A stretch of DNA of 64,000 nucleotides from Salinispora arenicola (lineage in GTDB: Bacteria > Actinomycetota > Actinomycetes > Mycobacteriales > Micromonosporaceae): assembly GCF_006716065.1 (NCBI RefSeq), contig NZ_VFOL01000001.1, positions 4,774,001 through 4,838,000 of the forward strand. Reading direction: 5' to 3'. Shown here one piece after another: positions 17,404-26,240 of this stretch (positions are counted from its first letter, which is position 1; every line of letters starts with the position of its first letter). The notes under the pieces were generated by a model. The model worked only from the letters and a program-made list of their open reading frames with translations, did no database searches and was not told the origin of the DNA. Position numbers and translations under genes: made by a program.

Positions 17404-18960
17404 TTAATTGTCGGCGATGCGCATGAGGCCACCGACGACACCAACGTACGCGGCGCCGTCGGGTCCGATGGAGACCGGGGCGTAGTGGTTGTTGACTAGT
17501 GGTCCGGCTCCGGCCGTCCTGCTCCATACCCGTTCGCCGGACCGTACGTCGATCGCGGTGAGATACCACGCGTCCGGATGTCCAAGCAACTGACCGCCGG
17601 GACGGAACGCCAGTTCGTCGGCGGACGGGTGGGTGTAGGTGTACAGCAGCCCGTTGGCCAGCGAGACCTTGCTGACCACACTCGGGACTCGCTCGACCGT
17701 GTTGGACCAGGCCACGGAGCAGTGTCGGCCGGGGTAGTCGACGTCTATCCGGGTCAGACCCGGCACCGTATCGGGCATTCTGGCCCCGGCCAGCCCTTCG
17801 AGCAGCGCCCGTCCGTCGAACTGGTATCCGTAGTTGTTCTCGACGATGATGTCACCGCCGACGGCGACGAGGCTGTTCTCGGTGGCGCTGGCGCCGGTGG
17901 GAAAGACCGGGTGGGCACAGATTTTGGTCGGTCCATTCTTGCCGCGGGCCAACACGAGTACCCGCATGGCCGGATCGGCGTTGTCGGTGATGGCCACGTA
18001 GCCGCCGTCCGGGCCGGAAGCCGGGCCGATCAGGGTGGGCGTGGTACCGCTGCTCTGGCTGATCTGGCCCGGTTTCTGTCGGCTCCCCCGGTCGTAGGGG
18101 GCGCGCCAGGTGACCTCGGGCCGGCCGCTTGGGGTGGCGTCGAACCGGTAGAGCGCGTGGTCGCTGACGACAAAGACCCCGCCGGACTCGTCCACGGCGA
18201 TGCTGTTGGTGATCTGCTCACCGTCGATGTCGTGCGTTTCGATACGGCCGTTGGCCATGTCAAGCGTGCCGACGGTTCCGTCCTTGGCGGCGAACCAGAG
18301 TAGTCCCGACCAATCCGGCAGGGCCGACACGATGCCGCTGGTGCCGATGGCGGGGGTGAGGTCGTAGCTGCGCTGGGGCACGAGGCGGTCGCCCTGGACG
18401 GCGACGACCAGGATTTCGCCGGTGTTGGTCGGGATGATCGCTTGGTCGTGGTTGTCGAGGTAGAAGTACACGCCGCCGGCGATCTCGGTGGGGCTGGTGT
18501 TGGTGCTGCCGGGCAGGCTCAGGGCGGTGATCGCGTCAAGGGTGTCCGGGTCCAGTAGGAGCAGCCGAGGTGCCTGGCCCGGGGTGATGCAGACCGTGAC
18601 GATCCGGCCCTTGGAGTCGAAGGTGACTGAGAGACACACTCCGCCCTGCAACCGGCTGCTCACCGTCAGGTCACGCCCGGCCGGGCCGGGATTTCGGTAC
18701 GCGTCGGTCTGATAGGCGTCACCGTGGATGTTGCTGGAGCCGTTGGCGGCCATGAAGGGATGTCGCGGCACCTCCGCGGTCTCGATCGGATGGGCTGTGG
18801 CCGGCTGACCCGTGAACGGCCGTAGGCCGACGCCGCGGGGGTCGACGGGGACGGGCAGGGTGCGCCCGGCCGAGCTGTCGACTGTGGTCGTGCTGGGTAG
18901 CGCCAGGCCGATTACCGTCATGACGGAGACCAGGGCGAGACCTCGCTTGCGCATGTTCAT
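17404..18960 (-). CDS. secreted beta-propeller-like protein
   Basis: 518 residues. The N-terminus MNMRKRGLALVSVMTVIGLALPS is a typical Sec signal peptide. The mature part has repeated blade-like segments: LLLLDPDTLDAITALSLPG, GGVYFYLDNHDQAIIPTNTGEIL, GLLWFAAKDGTVGTLDMANGRIE, GGVFVVSDHALYRFD, WYLTAIDVRSGERVWSR and a final VSIGPDGAAYVGVVGGLMRI. This resembles PQQ/WD-type propellers, without cofactor residues I can identify. The ATG at 18960 (or six bases later) has AGGA upstream. The function is unknown; likely extracellular binding or an enzyme scaffold. It is flanked by inverted transposase scraps, so it may have been acquired. Confidence 0.75.
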   Translation of the reverse strand: MNMRKRGLALVSVMTVIGLALPSTTTVDSSAGRTLPVPVDPRGVGLRPFTGQPATAHPIETAEVPRHPFMAANGSSNIHGDAYQTDAYRNPGPAGRDLTVSSRLQGGVCLSVTFDSKGRIVTVCITPGQAPRLLLLDPDTLDAITALSLPGSTNTSPTEIAGGVYFYLDNHDQAIIPTNTGEILVVAVQGDRLVPQRSYDLTPAIGTSGIVSALPDWSGLLWFAAKDGTVGTLDMANGRIETHDIDGEQITNSIAVDESGGVFVVSDHALYRFDATPSGRPEVTWRAPYDRGSRQKPGQISQSSGTTPTLIGPASGPDGGYVAITDNADPAMRVLVLARGKNGPTKICAHPVFPTGASATENSLVAVGGDIIVENNYGYQFDGRALLEGLAGARMPDTVPGLTRIDVDYPGRHCSVAWSNTVERVPSVVSKVSLANGLLYTYTHPSADELAFRPGGQLLGHPDAWYLTAIDVRSGERVWSRTAGAGPLVNNHYAPVSIGPDGAAYVGVVGGLMRIADN

Positions 18961-19069
18961 GGTCCTGACTGTCGACGGATTTCGATAAAGGGTGAAGTGT
19001 AGAGGTGTGTCGGTTGCATCGGCAATGGACGGTATGGTCCACATGGCGGGTCACAGCCTGGTTTGTTAA

Positions 19070-19340
19070 TCAGTCGCTTTGATCACGGATTGCCGTTAGC
19101 TGGAACCACTCTGCATCAGAGGCGGATCGCGGATACCCAGGCGCCGACCTTCACACCCAGGACGAGCAATCACGGATGCGCTGGTATCCCGACCGGTGTT
19201 CTCCGCGCCAGACGCCGCACCAGCCGGCGGATCGACACGATCGTCGACAGCCGCCCACTCCGTGGGGCCGGGACTAGCAGGCGCGCCAGCGGGCGATCAG
19301 ATCACGGTGCCAGCACAGCACGTCTCCGGCAGACCAGCAG
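19070..19340 (-). mobile_element. IS481/IS3-like integrase remnant
   Basis: The minus strand shows, across changing frames, GDVLCWHRDLIARWRA, then STIVSIRRLVRRLARRTPVG, YQRIRD and LLVLGVKVGA. The order matches the start of a family of actinomycete integrases (VLRWHRDLIARR, RPxxVxSIRRLVLRLAREN, GYRRIHGELLVLGVKV). Frameshifts and stops make it dead. 19291-19330 is the right copy of the inverted repeat with 17271-17310. The rest of the gap to 19523 holds nothing recognisable. Confidence 0.55.
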
Positions 19341-19523
19341 CAACGGATCGCGCAGCACGCCGCGGGGGAAAGGTACCCATACCTCTTGCCGATGAGGCAG
19401 CGCTCCCGAATTAGGCAACCAAACCCCGATCTCCAGCCATCACGGCGTGGCCGCCCCTGGCCCTCCTCATCACCGTTGAGTTGGTCACCCGCATACCCGT
19501 TCACCGCCGTGCGCCAGGTCCGC

Positions 19524-20252
19524 TCAGTTCGACGATGGTTCGCCGGAACGAGTGGCCACAAAAAGTCCTCGTCCGGTCAACCAGCCGGTCACATATGACC
19601 CTTCGCATCCGGCGGCAGCGAACGCGTCCAGATACTCGTCACGAGTGAACATCGCGAGCAGGCCCACCTGGGTGAACTCGCGGATGCCGTGGGCGTCACC
19701 CACCAGCCAGCGCTCCTCCATCCGGGTGAGCCGCCCCTGCCGGGTCGAGCGCGAGATTCGAGTGACGACACGGTCCGGCTCCCGCACCAGGTCACCGCCG
19801 AGGTGGCCGTCGATGAACCGCTCCGGAAACCACCAGGGCTCCACCACCAGCACTCCACCGGGCGCGAGATGCCTGGCCATCGTGGCCACGGCCGCCCGCA
19901 TCTCCGTCACCGTACGGAGGAAGTTGATCGCAGTGAAGAGGCAGGTCACCGCGTCGAAGGTGATACCTAGCCGGAAGTCGCGCATGTCACCGGCGTGCAG
20001 CGGCACCCCGGGCAGCCGGCGGCGGGCCACGTCCAGCATGGCCGGCGCGAATTCCACGCCCTCGACGTGGGCGAACCGCCCGGCGAACGATTCCAGGTGC
20101 GCTCCGGTGCCGCAGCCGACGTCGAGCAACCGAGTCGCACCCGGACGGACGGCCAATATCCGGTCGGCCACGTCGGTGGCCTCTGCCTGCCAACTCTTGC
20201 CCCGGCTATGGTAGGTCACTTCGTACACTGCGGCGTGCTGCGGCCCGAACAT
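19524..20252 (-). CDS. TylM1/DesVI-like amino-sugar N-methyltransferase
   Basis: 242-residue class I SAM methyltransferase. RGKSWQAEA near the N-terminus, motif I LLDVGCGTGAHLESF, GDMRDFRL and VVEPWWFPERFIDGHLGGD are the signature of enzymes that N-methylate NDP-amino-deoxysugars (TylM1, DesVI); TGRGLFVATR closes the protein. The substrate would be an NDP-amino sugar, plausibly the aminopentose of a calicheamicin-type glycan (inference). The ATG at 20252 has GGGAGGG upstream. It is divergent from the ArsR gene at 20364, so that regulator may control it. It is the leftmost gene I assign to the island. Confidence 0.8.
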   Translation of the reverse strand: MFGPQHAAVYEVTYHSRGKSWQAEATDVADRILAVRPGATRLLDVGCGTGAHLESFAGRFAHVEGVEFAPAMLDVARRRLPGVPLHAGDMRDFRLGITFDAVTCLFTAINFLRTVTEMRAAVATMARHLAPGGVLVVEPWWFPERFIDGHLGGDLVREPDRVVTRISRSTRQGRLTRMEERWLVGDAHGIREFTQVGLLAMFTRDEYLDAFAAAGCEGSYVTGWLTGRGLFVATRSGEPSSN

Positions 20253-20363
20253 TCCTACCCTCCCGGCACCACCGGTCGTCAACCAGGTGGCGAGCTGGAT
20301 CGGCGGCGCCGGGACAATCACCGACCTGCCGCCTTTATAACCACAGTCTGATATTGTCGTGCC

Positions 20364-20753
20364 GTGCATGCGTTCGACGTCCTGGGCGACCCTGTCCGCC
20401 GCCGCATCATCGAGCTGCTGGCCGACGGCGAGATGTCGGCCGGCGAGGTCGGCGCGGTCGTGCAACGCGAGTTCGGGATCTCCCAGCCCGGTGTCTCCCA
20501 GCACCTTCGGGTGTTGCGGGAAAACGGCTTCACAACGGTGCGTCCGCAGGGCACTCGCCGCCTCTACGCCGTCGATCCGGCGCCGCTACAGGAACTGGAC
20601 CACTGGCTGGAGCGCTATCGCAGCTTCTGGAGCCAGCGCCTCGACGCCCTGGGCACGGAGATCGCGCGGGGTCGCTCCCGCCTCCGCGCCGGCAGTGGCG
20701 AGTCGCCGCCCGACCACCAGACCCGCCGTCGGTCCGGCGGCACGGACGGCTAG
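20364..20753 (+). CDS. ArsR-family transcriptional regulator
   Basis: 129 residues. A winged helix-turn-helix fills the first 75: DVLGDPVRRRIIELLADGEMSAGEV, then FGISQPGVSQHLRVLRENG (recognition helix) and the wing VRPQGTRRLYAVD. The second half, HWLERYRSFWSQRLDALGTEI, is the usual SdpR/ArsR C-terminal dimer helix, here without metal-binding cysteines. Such regulators often sit beside START/AHSA1 genes. The GTG start at 20364 is followed by ATGCG; the AT-rich patch at 20334-20358 is probably its promoter and operator, shared with the divergent methyltransferase. It is the only intact DNA-binding regulator inside the island, so it is a candidate for reading the shared promoter motif. Confidence 0.85.
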   Translation: MHAFDVLGDPVRRRIIELLADGEMSAGEVGAVVQREFGISQPGVSQHLRVLRENGFTTVRPQGTRRLYAVDPAPLQELDHWLERYRSFWSQRLDALGTEIARGRSRLRAGSGESPPDHQTRRRSGGTDG

Positions 20754-20860
20754 GCAGTTCCGGAGGCTCCGCTGCGGTGACCGCCAAAGTGCGTCGGTGC
20801 CGCCAAACGACGGCGAGCGGGCCTTCGGACAGCCCGGTCGGGTCCACCGTCCGTGCGCGA

Positions 20861-22039
20861 TCAGGCGGCCCGCCGTCCGGCGAACTCGGGCAGCCGGCGG
20901 GCGACCTCGTCGGGGGTCGGCATCGCGGCGATCTCGGCGGCGACCGCCTTCGCCGCCGTCCGGTAGCTCTCGTCGGCGATCAGCCGCTTCGCGGCGTCCG
21001 CCACCGCCTCGGCGTTGACACCGCCGGGCGGCAGGTGGTCACCGGCCTCCGCCTGGGCCACGGCTTGGGCGTTCGCGAACGAGTCACCCGCCCACGGAAA
21101 GGAGAGCTGCGGCACGCCAGCGCCGAACGCGCCGATGGTGGTCCCGCTGCCACCGTGATGGACCACGAGGTCGACGTGGGGAAGCAGCGCCGCCTGCGAG
21201 ACCCATGACTCCAGCCGCACGCTGGTCGGCACCTCGCCGAGTTGGGCGAGATCGAGCGACGGGCCGCCCGCGACGAGGACGTCGACGTCCAGGGTGGCCA
21301 GGCCGTCGATCGCGGCCCGCAGCACCTCGACGGTGCCGCCGCTGGAGGTGCCCAGGGTCAGATACACCAGGGGCCGGGACCTGGTCCGCGCGAGTACCCA
21401 GTCCGGCACTTTCGGCCGCTCGGTGAACGGCACCGGGCGCAACTCGTACCGCTCCGGGCGGGAACGAAACGCCGGCTCCTGCAACGACGGCGGAAAGATG
21501 TCGAGGAACGGGTTGCCGAAGGCGTCGATACGCCCGGGCGGCAGATCGATGCCGAGCTGAGTAGCGAGCCTGCCCACCTCGTCCTCGATGGAGCGGGTGA
21601 GCTCGTCCGGGGTGTCACGGCCGACTCCGTGGCAGATGGTCGGGATGCCGGCCTTGGTGGCGGCGAGTCCTGCGCCGTAGTTGCTGATCTCCTGCACCAC
21701 GAGGTCGGGTCGCACCCGGTCGAGCACCGGTTGGAGCCTGTCGAAGATGCGCTGCGGCATCACCTGCCCGAACACAATCTGGGGAAGCTCGCTGAGCTGA
21801 TCGGGTGTCAGCCCGTCGGGGCTGTCGGTGTCGAAGCGGATCCGTAGCGCCGCCAGGAAGCCGTCGAAGACCGGAATCCCGGTGGCGATCGGGTCGAAGC
21901 CCTGCGCACGCAACACCTCGGCGAAGCCCTCACCGGTGGCGAAGGTTACCTCGTGGCCGGCGTCCCGAGCGGCGGCGGCCAGCGGCAGGAGTGGGTAGGT
22001 GTGGCCGTGTGTTCCGAGACTGGCGAACAGCACACGCAC
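20861..22039 (-). CDS. calG1: CalG1-type glycosyltransferase (rhamnosyl)
   Basis: GT1-fold glycosyltransferase, about 392 residues. The N-terminal [34 protein letters not shown] and the acceptor-domain [19 protein letters not shown] match what I recall of CalG1. The donor-domain signature is [27 protein letters not shown]. In calicheamicin biosynthesis CalG1 adds 3-O-methyl-L-rhamnose to the end of the chain, which fits the neighbouring CalS11 rhamnose O-methyltransferase. I chose the GTG at 22039, the family start; a GTG at 22048 is possible but sits only three bases from AAAGG. The promoter lies in the divergent gap with CalS11, where each side has a copy of the shared motif. Confidence 0.85.
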   Translation of the reverse strand: MRVLFASLGTHGHTYPLLPLAAAARDAGHEVTFATGEGFAEVLRAQGFDPIATGIPVFDGFLAALRIRFDTDSPDGLTPDQLSELPQIVFGQVMPQRIFDRLQPVLDRVRPDLVVQEISNYGAGLAATKAGIPTICHGVGRDTPDELTRSIEDEVGRLATQLGIDLPPGRIDAFGNPFLDIFPPSLQEPAFRSRPERYELRPVPFTERPKVPDWVLARTRSRPLVYLTLGTSSGGTVEVLRAAIDGLATLDVDVLVAGGPSLDLAQLGEVPTSVRLESWVSQAALLPHVDLVVHHGGSGTTIGAFGAGVPQLSFPWAGDSFANAQAVAQAEAGDHLPPGGVNAEAVADAAKRLIADESYRTAAKAVAAEIAAMPTPDEVARRLPEFAGRRAA

Positions 22040-22073
22040 GTCGATCACTCGCCTTTCGTAGGGTCAACGATCC

Positions 22074-22091
22074 ACTTTACTTATAACTAGC
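22074..22091 (-). promoter_or_regulatory. shared promoter motif GCTA-N8-TAAAGT, calG1 copy
   Basis: Read on the minus strand: GCTAGTTATAAGTAAAGT. It lies about 25-35 bases before the CalG1 start. It is an exact match to the form seen at 38753 and 26917, with the same 8-base spacing. Confidence 0.5.
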
Positions 22092-22182
22092 ATCATTCTT
22101 ACAGATCAACCGTGTCCCGGCTTGCGCAACCCATACGGCAAGCGACCTTGCCGTATTGTGCCATCTGAGGCCCTTGATCTAC

Positions 22183-22199
22183 GCTTGAGAAAATAAAGT
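22183..22199 (+). promoter_or_regulatory. shared promoter motif, calS11 copy (7-base spacer)
   Basis: GCTTGAGAAAATAAAGT, ending 22 bases before the CalS11 ATG. It combines the TAAAGT half with the CTTGAGAA string seen at 26993, 33833 and 50294. The spacer is one base shorter than in the other copies. Confidence 0.45.
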
Positions 22200-22221
22200 G
22201 ATCTACGTCTGGGAGGCCTCC

Positions 22222-22995
22222 ATGGGCAGCGGTGACGGTCAGGATCTGCACGCCTTCGTGCACGACTCGGCCGAGGAGACGGACACGACTCAGCGTCTGA
22301 CGAAGCTCTTGACCAACTCCCCCATCCCGACCGAGGAACTGGTCAACAACCTTCCCCTCTTCCTGCGCCGGCACCAGTTGACCGACCTCCTATCCATGGA
22401 CCACCTCTACCGCAAGGTCCTGGACGTACCCGGCGTGATCATGGAGTTCGGTGTCCGGTATGGCCGCCACCTCGCCACCTTCACCACGCTGCGTGGCCTC
22501 TACGAGCCCTACAACCCGCTGCGGCGCATCGTCGGCTTCGACACCTTCACCGGGTTCCCGGACGTCAACGAGGTCGACATGGTCGGGCCGACCGCGCACG
22601 AAGGCCGGTTCGCGACCCCCGGCGGCTACCCGGCGTACCTGCGGGAGGTCCTCGACGCTCACGAGTGCAGCGACTTCTTCGGCCACGTGACCCAGCGCAG
22701 CGTCCTCGTGGAGGGAGACGTACGCGAGACGGTGCCGCGCTACCTGACAGCGAACCCGCAGACGGTCATCGCGCTGGCCTACTTCGACCTCGACCTCTAC
22801 GAACCGTCCAAGGCGGTGCTTGAGGCGATCCTCCCGCACCTCACGAAGGGCAGCATCATCGCCTTCGACGAGTTGGACAACCCCAAGTGGCCAGGAGAGA
22901 ACATCGCACTGCGGGAGACCCTCGGCCTGGACCACGCCACGCTGCACCTGATCCCCGGCCGACCGGCACCCGCCTACCTGCGATGGGGCACCTGA
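22222..22995 (+). CDS. calS11: CalS11-type TDP-rhamnose 3-O-methyltransferase (TylF/MycF family)
   Basis: 257 residues, TylF-family class I methyltransferase. Visible are LTKLLTNSPIPTEELVNNLPLFLRR, the SAM region VIMEFGVRYGRHLATF, IVGFDTFTGFPDVNE, and the metal-dependent active site LAYFDLDLYEPSKAVLEAI with AFDELDNPKWPGE. These blocks match CalS11 as I remember it, a metal-dependent sugar O-methyltransferase giving 3-O-methyl-rhamnose. The ATG at 22222 is preceded by GGGAGG at six bases; a GTG eight codons upstream is less likely. Divergent from CalG1, the transferase that would use its product, and upstream of CalC. Confidence 0.85.
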   Translation: MGSGDGQDLHAFVHDSAEETDTTQRLTKLLTNSPIPTEELVNNLPLFLRRHQLTDLLSMDHLYRKVLDVPGVIMEFGVRYGRHLATFTTLRGLYEPYNPLRRIVGFDTFTGFPDVNEVDMVGPTAHEGRFATPGGYPAYLREVLDAHECSDFFGHVTQRSVLVEGDVRETVPRYLTANPQTVIALAYFDLDLYEPSKAVLEAILPHLTKGSIIAFDELDNPKWPGENIALRETLGLDHATLHLIPGRPAPAYLRWGT

Positions 22996-23029
22996 ACCCC
23001 GAGTGCCCACCGTACATCGAGCCAGACGG

Positions 23030-23047
23030 GCGGAGTACGTATAAACT
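23030..23047 (+). promoter_or_regulatory. AT-rich promoter region of calC with weak motif copy
   Basis: GCGGAGTACGTATAAACT matches the shared motif in six or seven of ten positions (GCGG for GCTA, TAAACT for TAAAGT). It stands in an AT-rich island (23037-23073) about 90 bases before the CalC ATG. Confidence 0.3.
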
Positions 23048-23139
23048 CTGACTTACGTATTCGTTGACTTATGGAGAGTGGTCGAGCCGCTGTCACGCGG
23101 ATCGTTCACCTCCCACACAGCGACAGTGAGGACGGAGAC

Positions 23140-23682
23140 ATGCCACAGGAGAAGACCGCGTCCGCCACCCGCACGGCGACCAAGAGCGCCACCGCCCGGA
23201 AGCCGAAACCGCCGAACTACGATCCGTTCGTCCGGCACAGTGTCACGGTCGCGACCGACCGCGAGACCGCCTTCAAGGTGTTTCTAGAGAACTTTCCGCA
23301 GTGGTGGCCGGAGAACTTTCGCACCACCAAGGTCGGCGCGCCCCTGGGCGTCGACCCCAAGAAGGGCGGCCGCCTCTACGAGATCGACGAGCAGGGCGAG
23401 GAACACACCTTTGGCCTGATCCGCACGGTGGACGCGCCGGACACCCTGGCCGTCGGCTGGCGACTCAACGGTTTCGGCCGCATCGACCCCGACAACGCCA
23501 GTGAGTTCACGGTGACGTTCGTGCGGGACGGTCAAAAGAAGACCCGGGTCGAGGTCGAGCACACGCACTTCGACCGAATGGGCACCAAGCACGCCAAGCG
23601 GGTGCGCAACGGCATGGACAAGGGCTGGCCCACGATCCTCGCCTCCTTCGAGAAGAGGATCAAGGAGGTGACGGCGACGTGA
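23140..23682 (+). CDS. calC: CalC-type self-sacrifice enediyne resistance protein
   Basis: 180 residues; CalC of the calicheamicin producer is about 181. After a Lys/Ala/Thr-rich segment of 25 residues the START/SRPBCC domain begins with NYDPFVRHSVTV and runs through WWPENFRTTKVGAPLGVD, EIDEQGEEHTFGLIR, GWRLNGFGRIDPDNASEFTV and HTHFDRMGTKHAKRVRNGMD. These blocks agree almost residue for residue with CalC as I recall it. CalC binds the activated enediyne and is itself cut by the diradical at a glycine, sparing DNA. The ATG at 23140 has GGAGAC upstream. Its presence implies that the cell meets a calicheamicin-like enediyne. It overlaps, by GTGA, the dead START gene that follows. Confidence 0.88.
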   Translation: MPQEKTASATRTATKSATARKPKPPNYDPFVRHSVTVATDRETAFKVFLENFPQWWPENFRTTKVGAPLGVDPKKGGRLYEIDEQGEEHTFGLIRTVDAPDTLAVGWRLNGFGRIDPDNASEFTVTFVRDGQKKTRVEVEHTHFDRMGTKHAKRVRNGMDKGWPTILASFEKRIKEVTAT

Positions 23683-24232
23683 GCGAACTCAACAATCCGG
23701 TGGCCGCCGGCCAGCCGATCGAGCGGCTCATCGGCCAGCGTTCGATTTCCCCGGCGACGCCCGCAGCGTCATCATCCGGCAGCGCTACGACGCGCCGGTC
23801 GAGGAGATCTGAAGCGCCTGCACCGATCCGAACCGGATAAATCGAAGGGAGAGCTGCGCCAGGGCGGCACCTTCGACCCGCTGGGCAACGCCCACGAAAA
23901 CACCTTGCGTTGTGTGAGCCGCCGCGGCTGCTCACCTCAACCGAATCTACGGCGACGAGCCCGACAGCGAGGTGGAACGGCGGCTCAGCGAAGATGGCTC
24001 CGGTACCCTGCGCGAAGTGGAGCACGCCGCGGTCTCCGACCTGATGCTCATCGAGGTGGCCGTGGGCTGGGAGACGGCCCTCGACTTCCTGAGTAGGTTC
24101 CTGCGCGGCGACCTGCCCGGCATCCCCGTCCCCGAGGACGCCGCCGAGGAGGTCGAGCCGAGCCCCGAGATGATGCGGATCGCCCAGGAGCGCGGCCAGA
24201 CCTGGGCCGCCCTGGTCAACCCCGAATCCTGA
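23679..24232 (+). pseudogene. frameshifted START/AHSA1-domain gene
   Basis: Starting at a GTG that overlaps the CalC stop, pieces of an AHSA1/SRPBCC protein can be read: SVIIRQRYDAPVEEI, a TGA where the family has Trp, then a damaged stretch around KGELRQGGTFDPLGNAHENTLRCEPPRLLT. A continuous C-terminal part follows: GTLREVEHAAVSDLMLIEVAVGWETALDFLSRFLRGDLPGIPVPEDAAEEVEPSPEMMR. At least two frameshifts, a stop and a small deletion separate the parts. It resembles the intact START protein at 48838. In the calicheamicin cluster, further START proteins (CalU16, CalU19) act as accessory resistance factors; this may be such a gene in decay. Confidence 0.7.
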
Positions 24233-24240
24233 CCCGCCCC

Positions 24241-24288
24241 GACGACGCCGGCCCCGGTTCCCGCGAGGGAACCGGGGCCGGCGTCGTC
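24241..24288. terminator. 22-base-pair perfect hairpin
   Basis: Positions 24241-24262 and 24267-24288 are perfectly complementary across a GCGA tetraloop. They lie between the convergent START pseudogene and ABC permease. It is by far the longest perfect stem in the window and should stop transcription from both sides. Confidence 0.8.
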
Positions 24289-24293
24289 GTAGG

Positions 24294-25133
24294 TCAGCGC
24301 TGCTTGCGGTTGTAGAGCAGGGCGGTCGACGTCGCGAACACGACAATGAGCGCCGCACAGGCGAGCAGACCGGCCATGAGATCACCGCCAGACAGATCAC
24401 CGTGCATCAGGCCACGGGTGGTGGTCGCCGCATGAGTGACCGGGTTGAGCTTCACCACCGCCTCGAGCCAGCCCGGCATGGTCTGGGCGGGGGCCAGGAT
24501 GTTGCTGCCGAACAGCAGGATGAACTGAAACAGGTTGACCACACCGGCCGCGGCCGTGGGCTGCGGGATCAACACAGCGAAGAACATCCACAACCAGCTC
24601 ACGCTGAAGGTAAACAGCTGCAGGTAGAGCAGTGCGAGTACCACTCCGGCGAAGCCGCCGTCCGGACGGAAGCCCAGCAGCAGACCCAACGCCAGCGGCA
24701 CGGCCGAGGTCAGCGCGTACCGCAGGATGTCGCCGCCCATCGTGCCGACCAGCACCGCCGGCTGCCAGATGGGCGTGGAGCGGACCCGGTCGAACATGCC
24801 GGTCGCGATGTCACGGTTGAGCGTCAGGGCACTCATCATGCTCGACGCCACCAGCGACAGAACGATCACGCCGGGCAGGAAGAACTGCAGATAGTCCCCA
24901 GGCGTCCCGGCGATCGCGCCACCGAGCAGATATGTGAAGACCAGCGTCAGGATCACCGGGAACACCACGGCGGTACCGAGATGGTCCTGGACATACTTCA
25001 ACTTGATCAACGTCCGCCAGGCGAATGTGCGGCAGGCGAAGAGGGCTCCCGGAGCGGGTGGCCGTTGCATGCCGGGCACCGACCGACCGGGGAACTCTGC
25101 CGCCGGTCGCGCCTGGGTGCCTGATGATGTCAT
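24294..25133 (-). CDS. ABC-2 type drug exporter permease (DrrB-like)
   Basis: 279 residues. After an N-terminal cytoplasmic segment, AWRTLIKLKYVQDHLGTAVVFPVILTLVFTYLLGGAI opens the membrane domain. Six hydrophobic stretches follow, including VIVLSLVASSMMSALTLNRDIATGMFDRVRSTP, the EAA-like coupling loop of DrrB proteins. The final helix is LLACAALIVVFATSTALLY. Its ATG overlaps the stop of the ATPase gene (ATGA), so the two are translationally coupled. With the ATPase it should form a DrrAB-type exporter, probably moving the glycoside product or a toxic intermediate out of the cell (inference from context). Confidence 0.88.
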   Translation of the reverse strand: MTSSGTQARPAAEFPGRSVPGMQRPPAPGALFACRTFAWRTLIKLKYVQDHLGTAVVFPVILTLVFTYLLGGAIAGTPGDYLQFFLPGVIVLSLVASSMMSALTLNRDIATGMFDRVRSTPIWQPAVLVGTMGGDILRYALTSAVPLALGLLLGFRPDGGFAGVVLALLYLQLFTFSVSWLWMFFAVLIPQPTAAAGVVNLFQFILLFGSNILAPAQTMPGWLEAVVKLNPVTHAATTTRGLMHGDLSGGDLMAGLLACAALIVVFATSTALLYNRKQR

Positions 25134-26116
25134 GCCCGAACCTCCGCTTCCTCTTCTCGGGTCTTGTCCACCGTGGAGTGACCGGTGAGTGCGAGGAACA
25201 CCGTGTCCAGCGTCGGCTGCCCCAGGGTGAAGTCCTCGACGCTGATCCCCGCACGGGCCAACTCGCCGAGGGCGCGCGCGGCCTGGTCGGCGTCGGGAAT
25301 CTTCACCAGCAGCCGGGACGGGTCGGACTCGGGGGCCACGCCCGCGCCAATCGCGCGGGTGAGCAGCCTGCCCGCTTCGGCGCGGCGGGACGAATCAGTC
25401 AGCAGCACCTCCAGCACGCCGTCGGCACGGCCGGTCTTCAGCTCGGCTGGCGTCCCGCGGGCCACCACCCGCCCGTGGTCGATCAGAGTCAGGTCGTCGG
25501 CCATCTGGTCGGCCTCGTCGAGATACTGGGTGGTGAGCACGACGGTGCCGCCGTCCCGGACGAGCACCCGGATCATCTGCCAGACGTCGCTGCGGCTGCG
25601 CGGGTCGAGGCCGGTGGTCGGCTCGTCGAGAAAGAGCACCTCGTGCGTCACCACCATGCTCGCGGCCACGTCGATGCGCCGTTTCTGACCGCCGGAGTAG
25701 GTCTTGACCAGCCGACCACCGACCTCGGTCAGCTCGAACGCCTCCAGCAACTCCTCGGCGCGGGCGGTAGCCGGGCGGTGCCGCAGGCCCTGGAGACGGC
25801 TGGCGAGGATCAAATTCTGCAGGCCGGTCATGTCCTCGTCGAGCGCCATGGTCTGCCCGGTCAGGCCGATCCGGCGGCGTACCGCCGATGCCTCGCGCAC
25901 CACGTCGTGACCGAGCACCTGGGCCTCGCCGGAGGTGGGCCGCAGCAGAGTCGCCAGAATCTTCATGGCGGTCGTCTTGCCGGCACCGTTGGGCCCCAGT
26001 ACACCGTGGATCGTCCCGGTGCGCACGGTGAGGTCCAGCCCGTCCAGGGCGCGCGTCTCTCCGTAGACCTTCACCAGCTCATGGGTCTCAATGGCTAGCG
26101 CTGGATTGTCTGTCAT
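25130..26116 (-). CDS. ABC transporter ATP-binding protein (DrrA-like)
   Basis: 328 residues. It has Walker A GPNGAGKTT, the Q-loop region LTGQTMALDEDMTG, signature YSGGQKRRIDVA, Walker B EVLFLDEPTTGLDP and switch His region VLTTQYLDEA. After about residue 220 comes the C-terminal regulatory extension typical of DrrA drug-resistance ATPases (FTLGQPTLDTVFLALTG). The ATG at 26116 follows GGGAGAG. The upstream DNA to 26230 includes AT-rich stretches (26181-26230) that probably hold the promoter. Export or self-resistance role inferred from position next to CalC. Confidence 0.88.
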   Translation of the reverse strand: MTDNPALAIETHELVKVYGETRALDGLDLTVRTGTIHGVLGPNGAGKTTAMKILATLLRPTSGEAQVLGHDVVREASAVRRRIGLTGQTMALDEDMTGLQNLILASRLQGLRHRPATARAEELLEAFELTEVGGRLVKTYSGGQKRRIDVAASMVVTHEVLFLDEPTTGLDPRSRSDVWQMIRVLVRDGGTVVLTTQYLDEADQMADDLTLIDHGRVVARGTPAELKTGRADGVLEVLLTDSSRRAEAGRLLTRAIGAGVAPESDPSRLLVKIPDADQAARALGELARAGISVEDFTLGQPTLDTVFLALTGHSTVDKTREEEAEVRA

Positions 26117-26240
26117 GCTCTCTCCCGTCGCGTCACAGCGAACTCGGGCAGCCGAATCACGAGATCTTGCCCGGATCAAGATACAGAAGCTACTTATATC
26201 ATTCCAGCCTGCTATTAGTTGCGACTATAGTAACGCCGGG

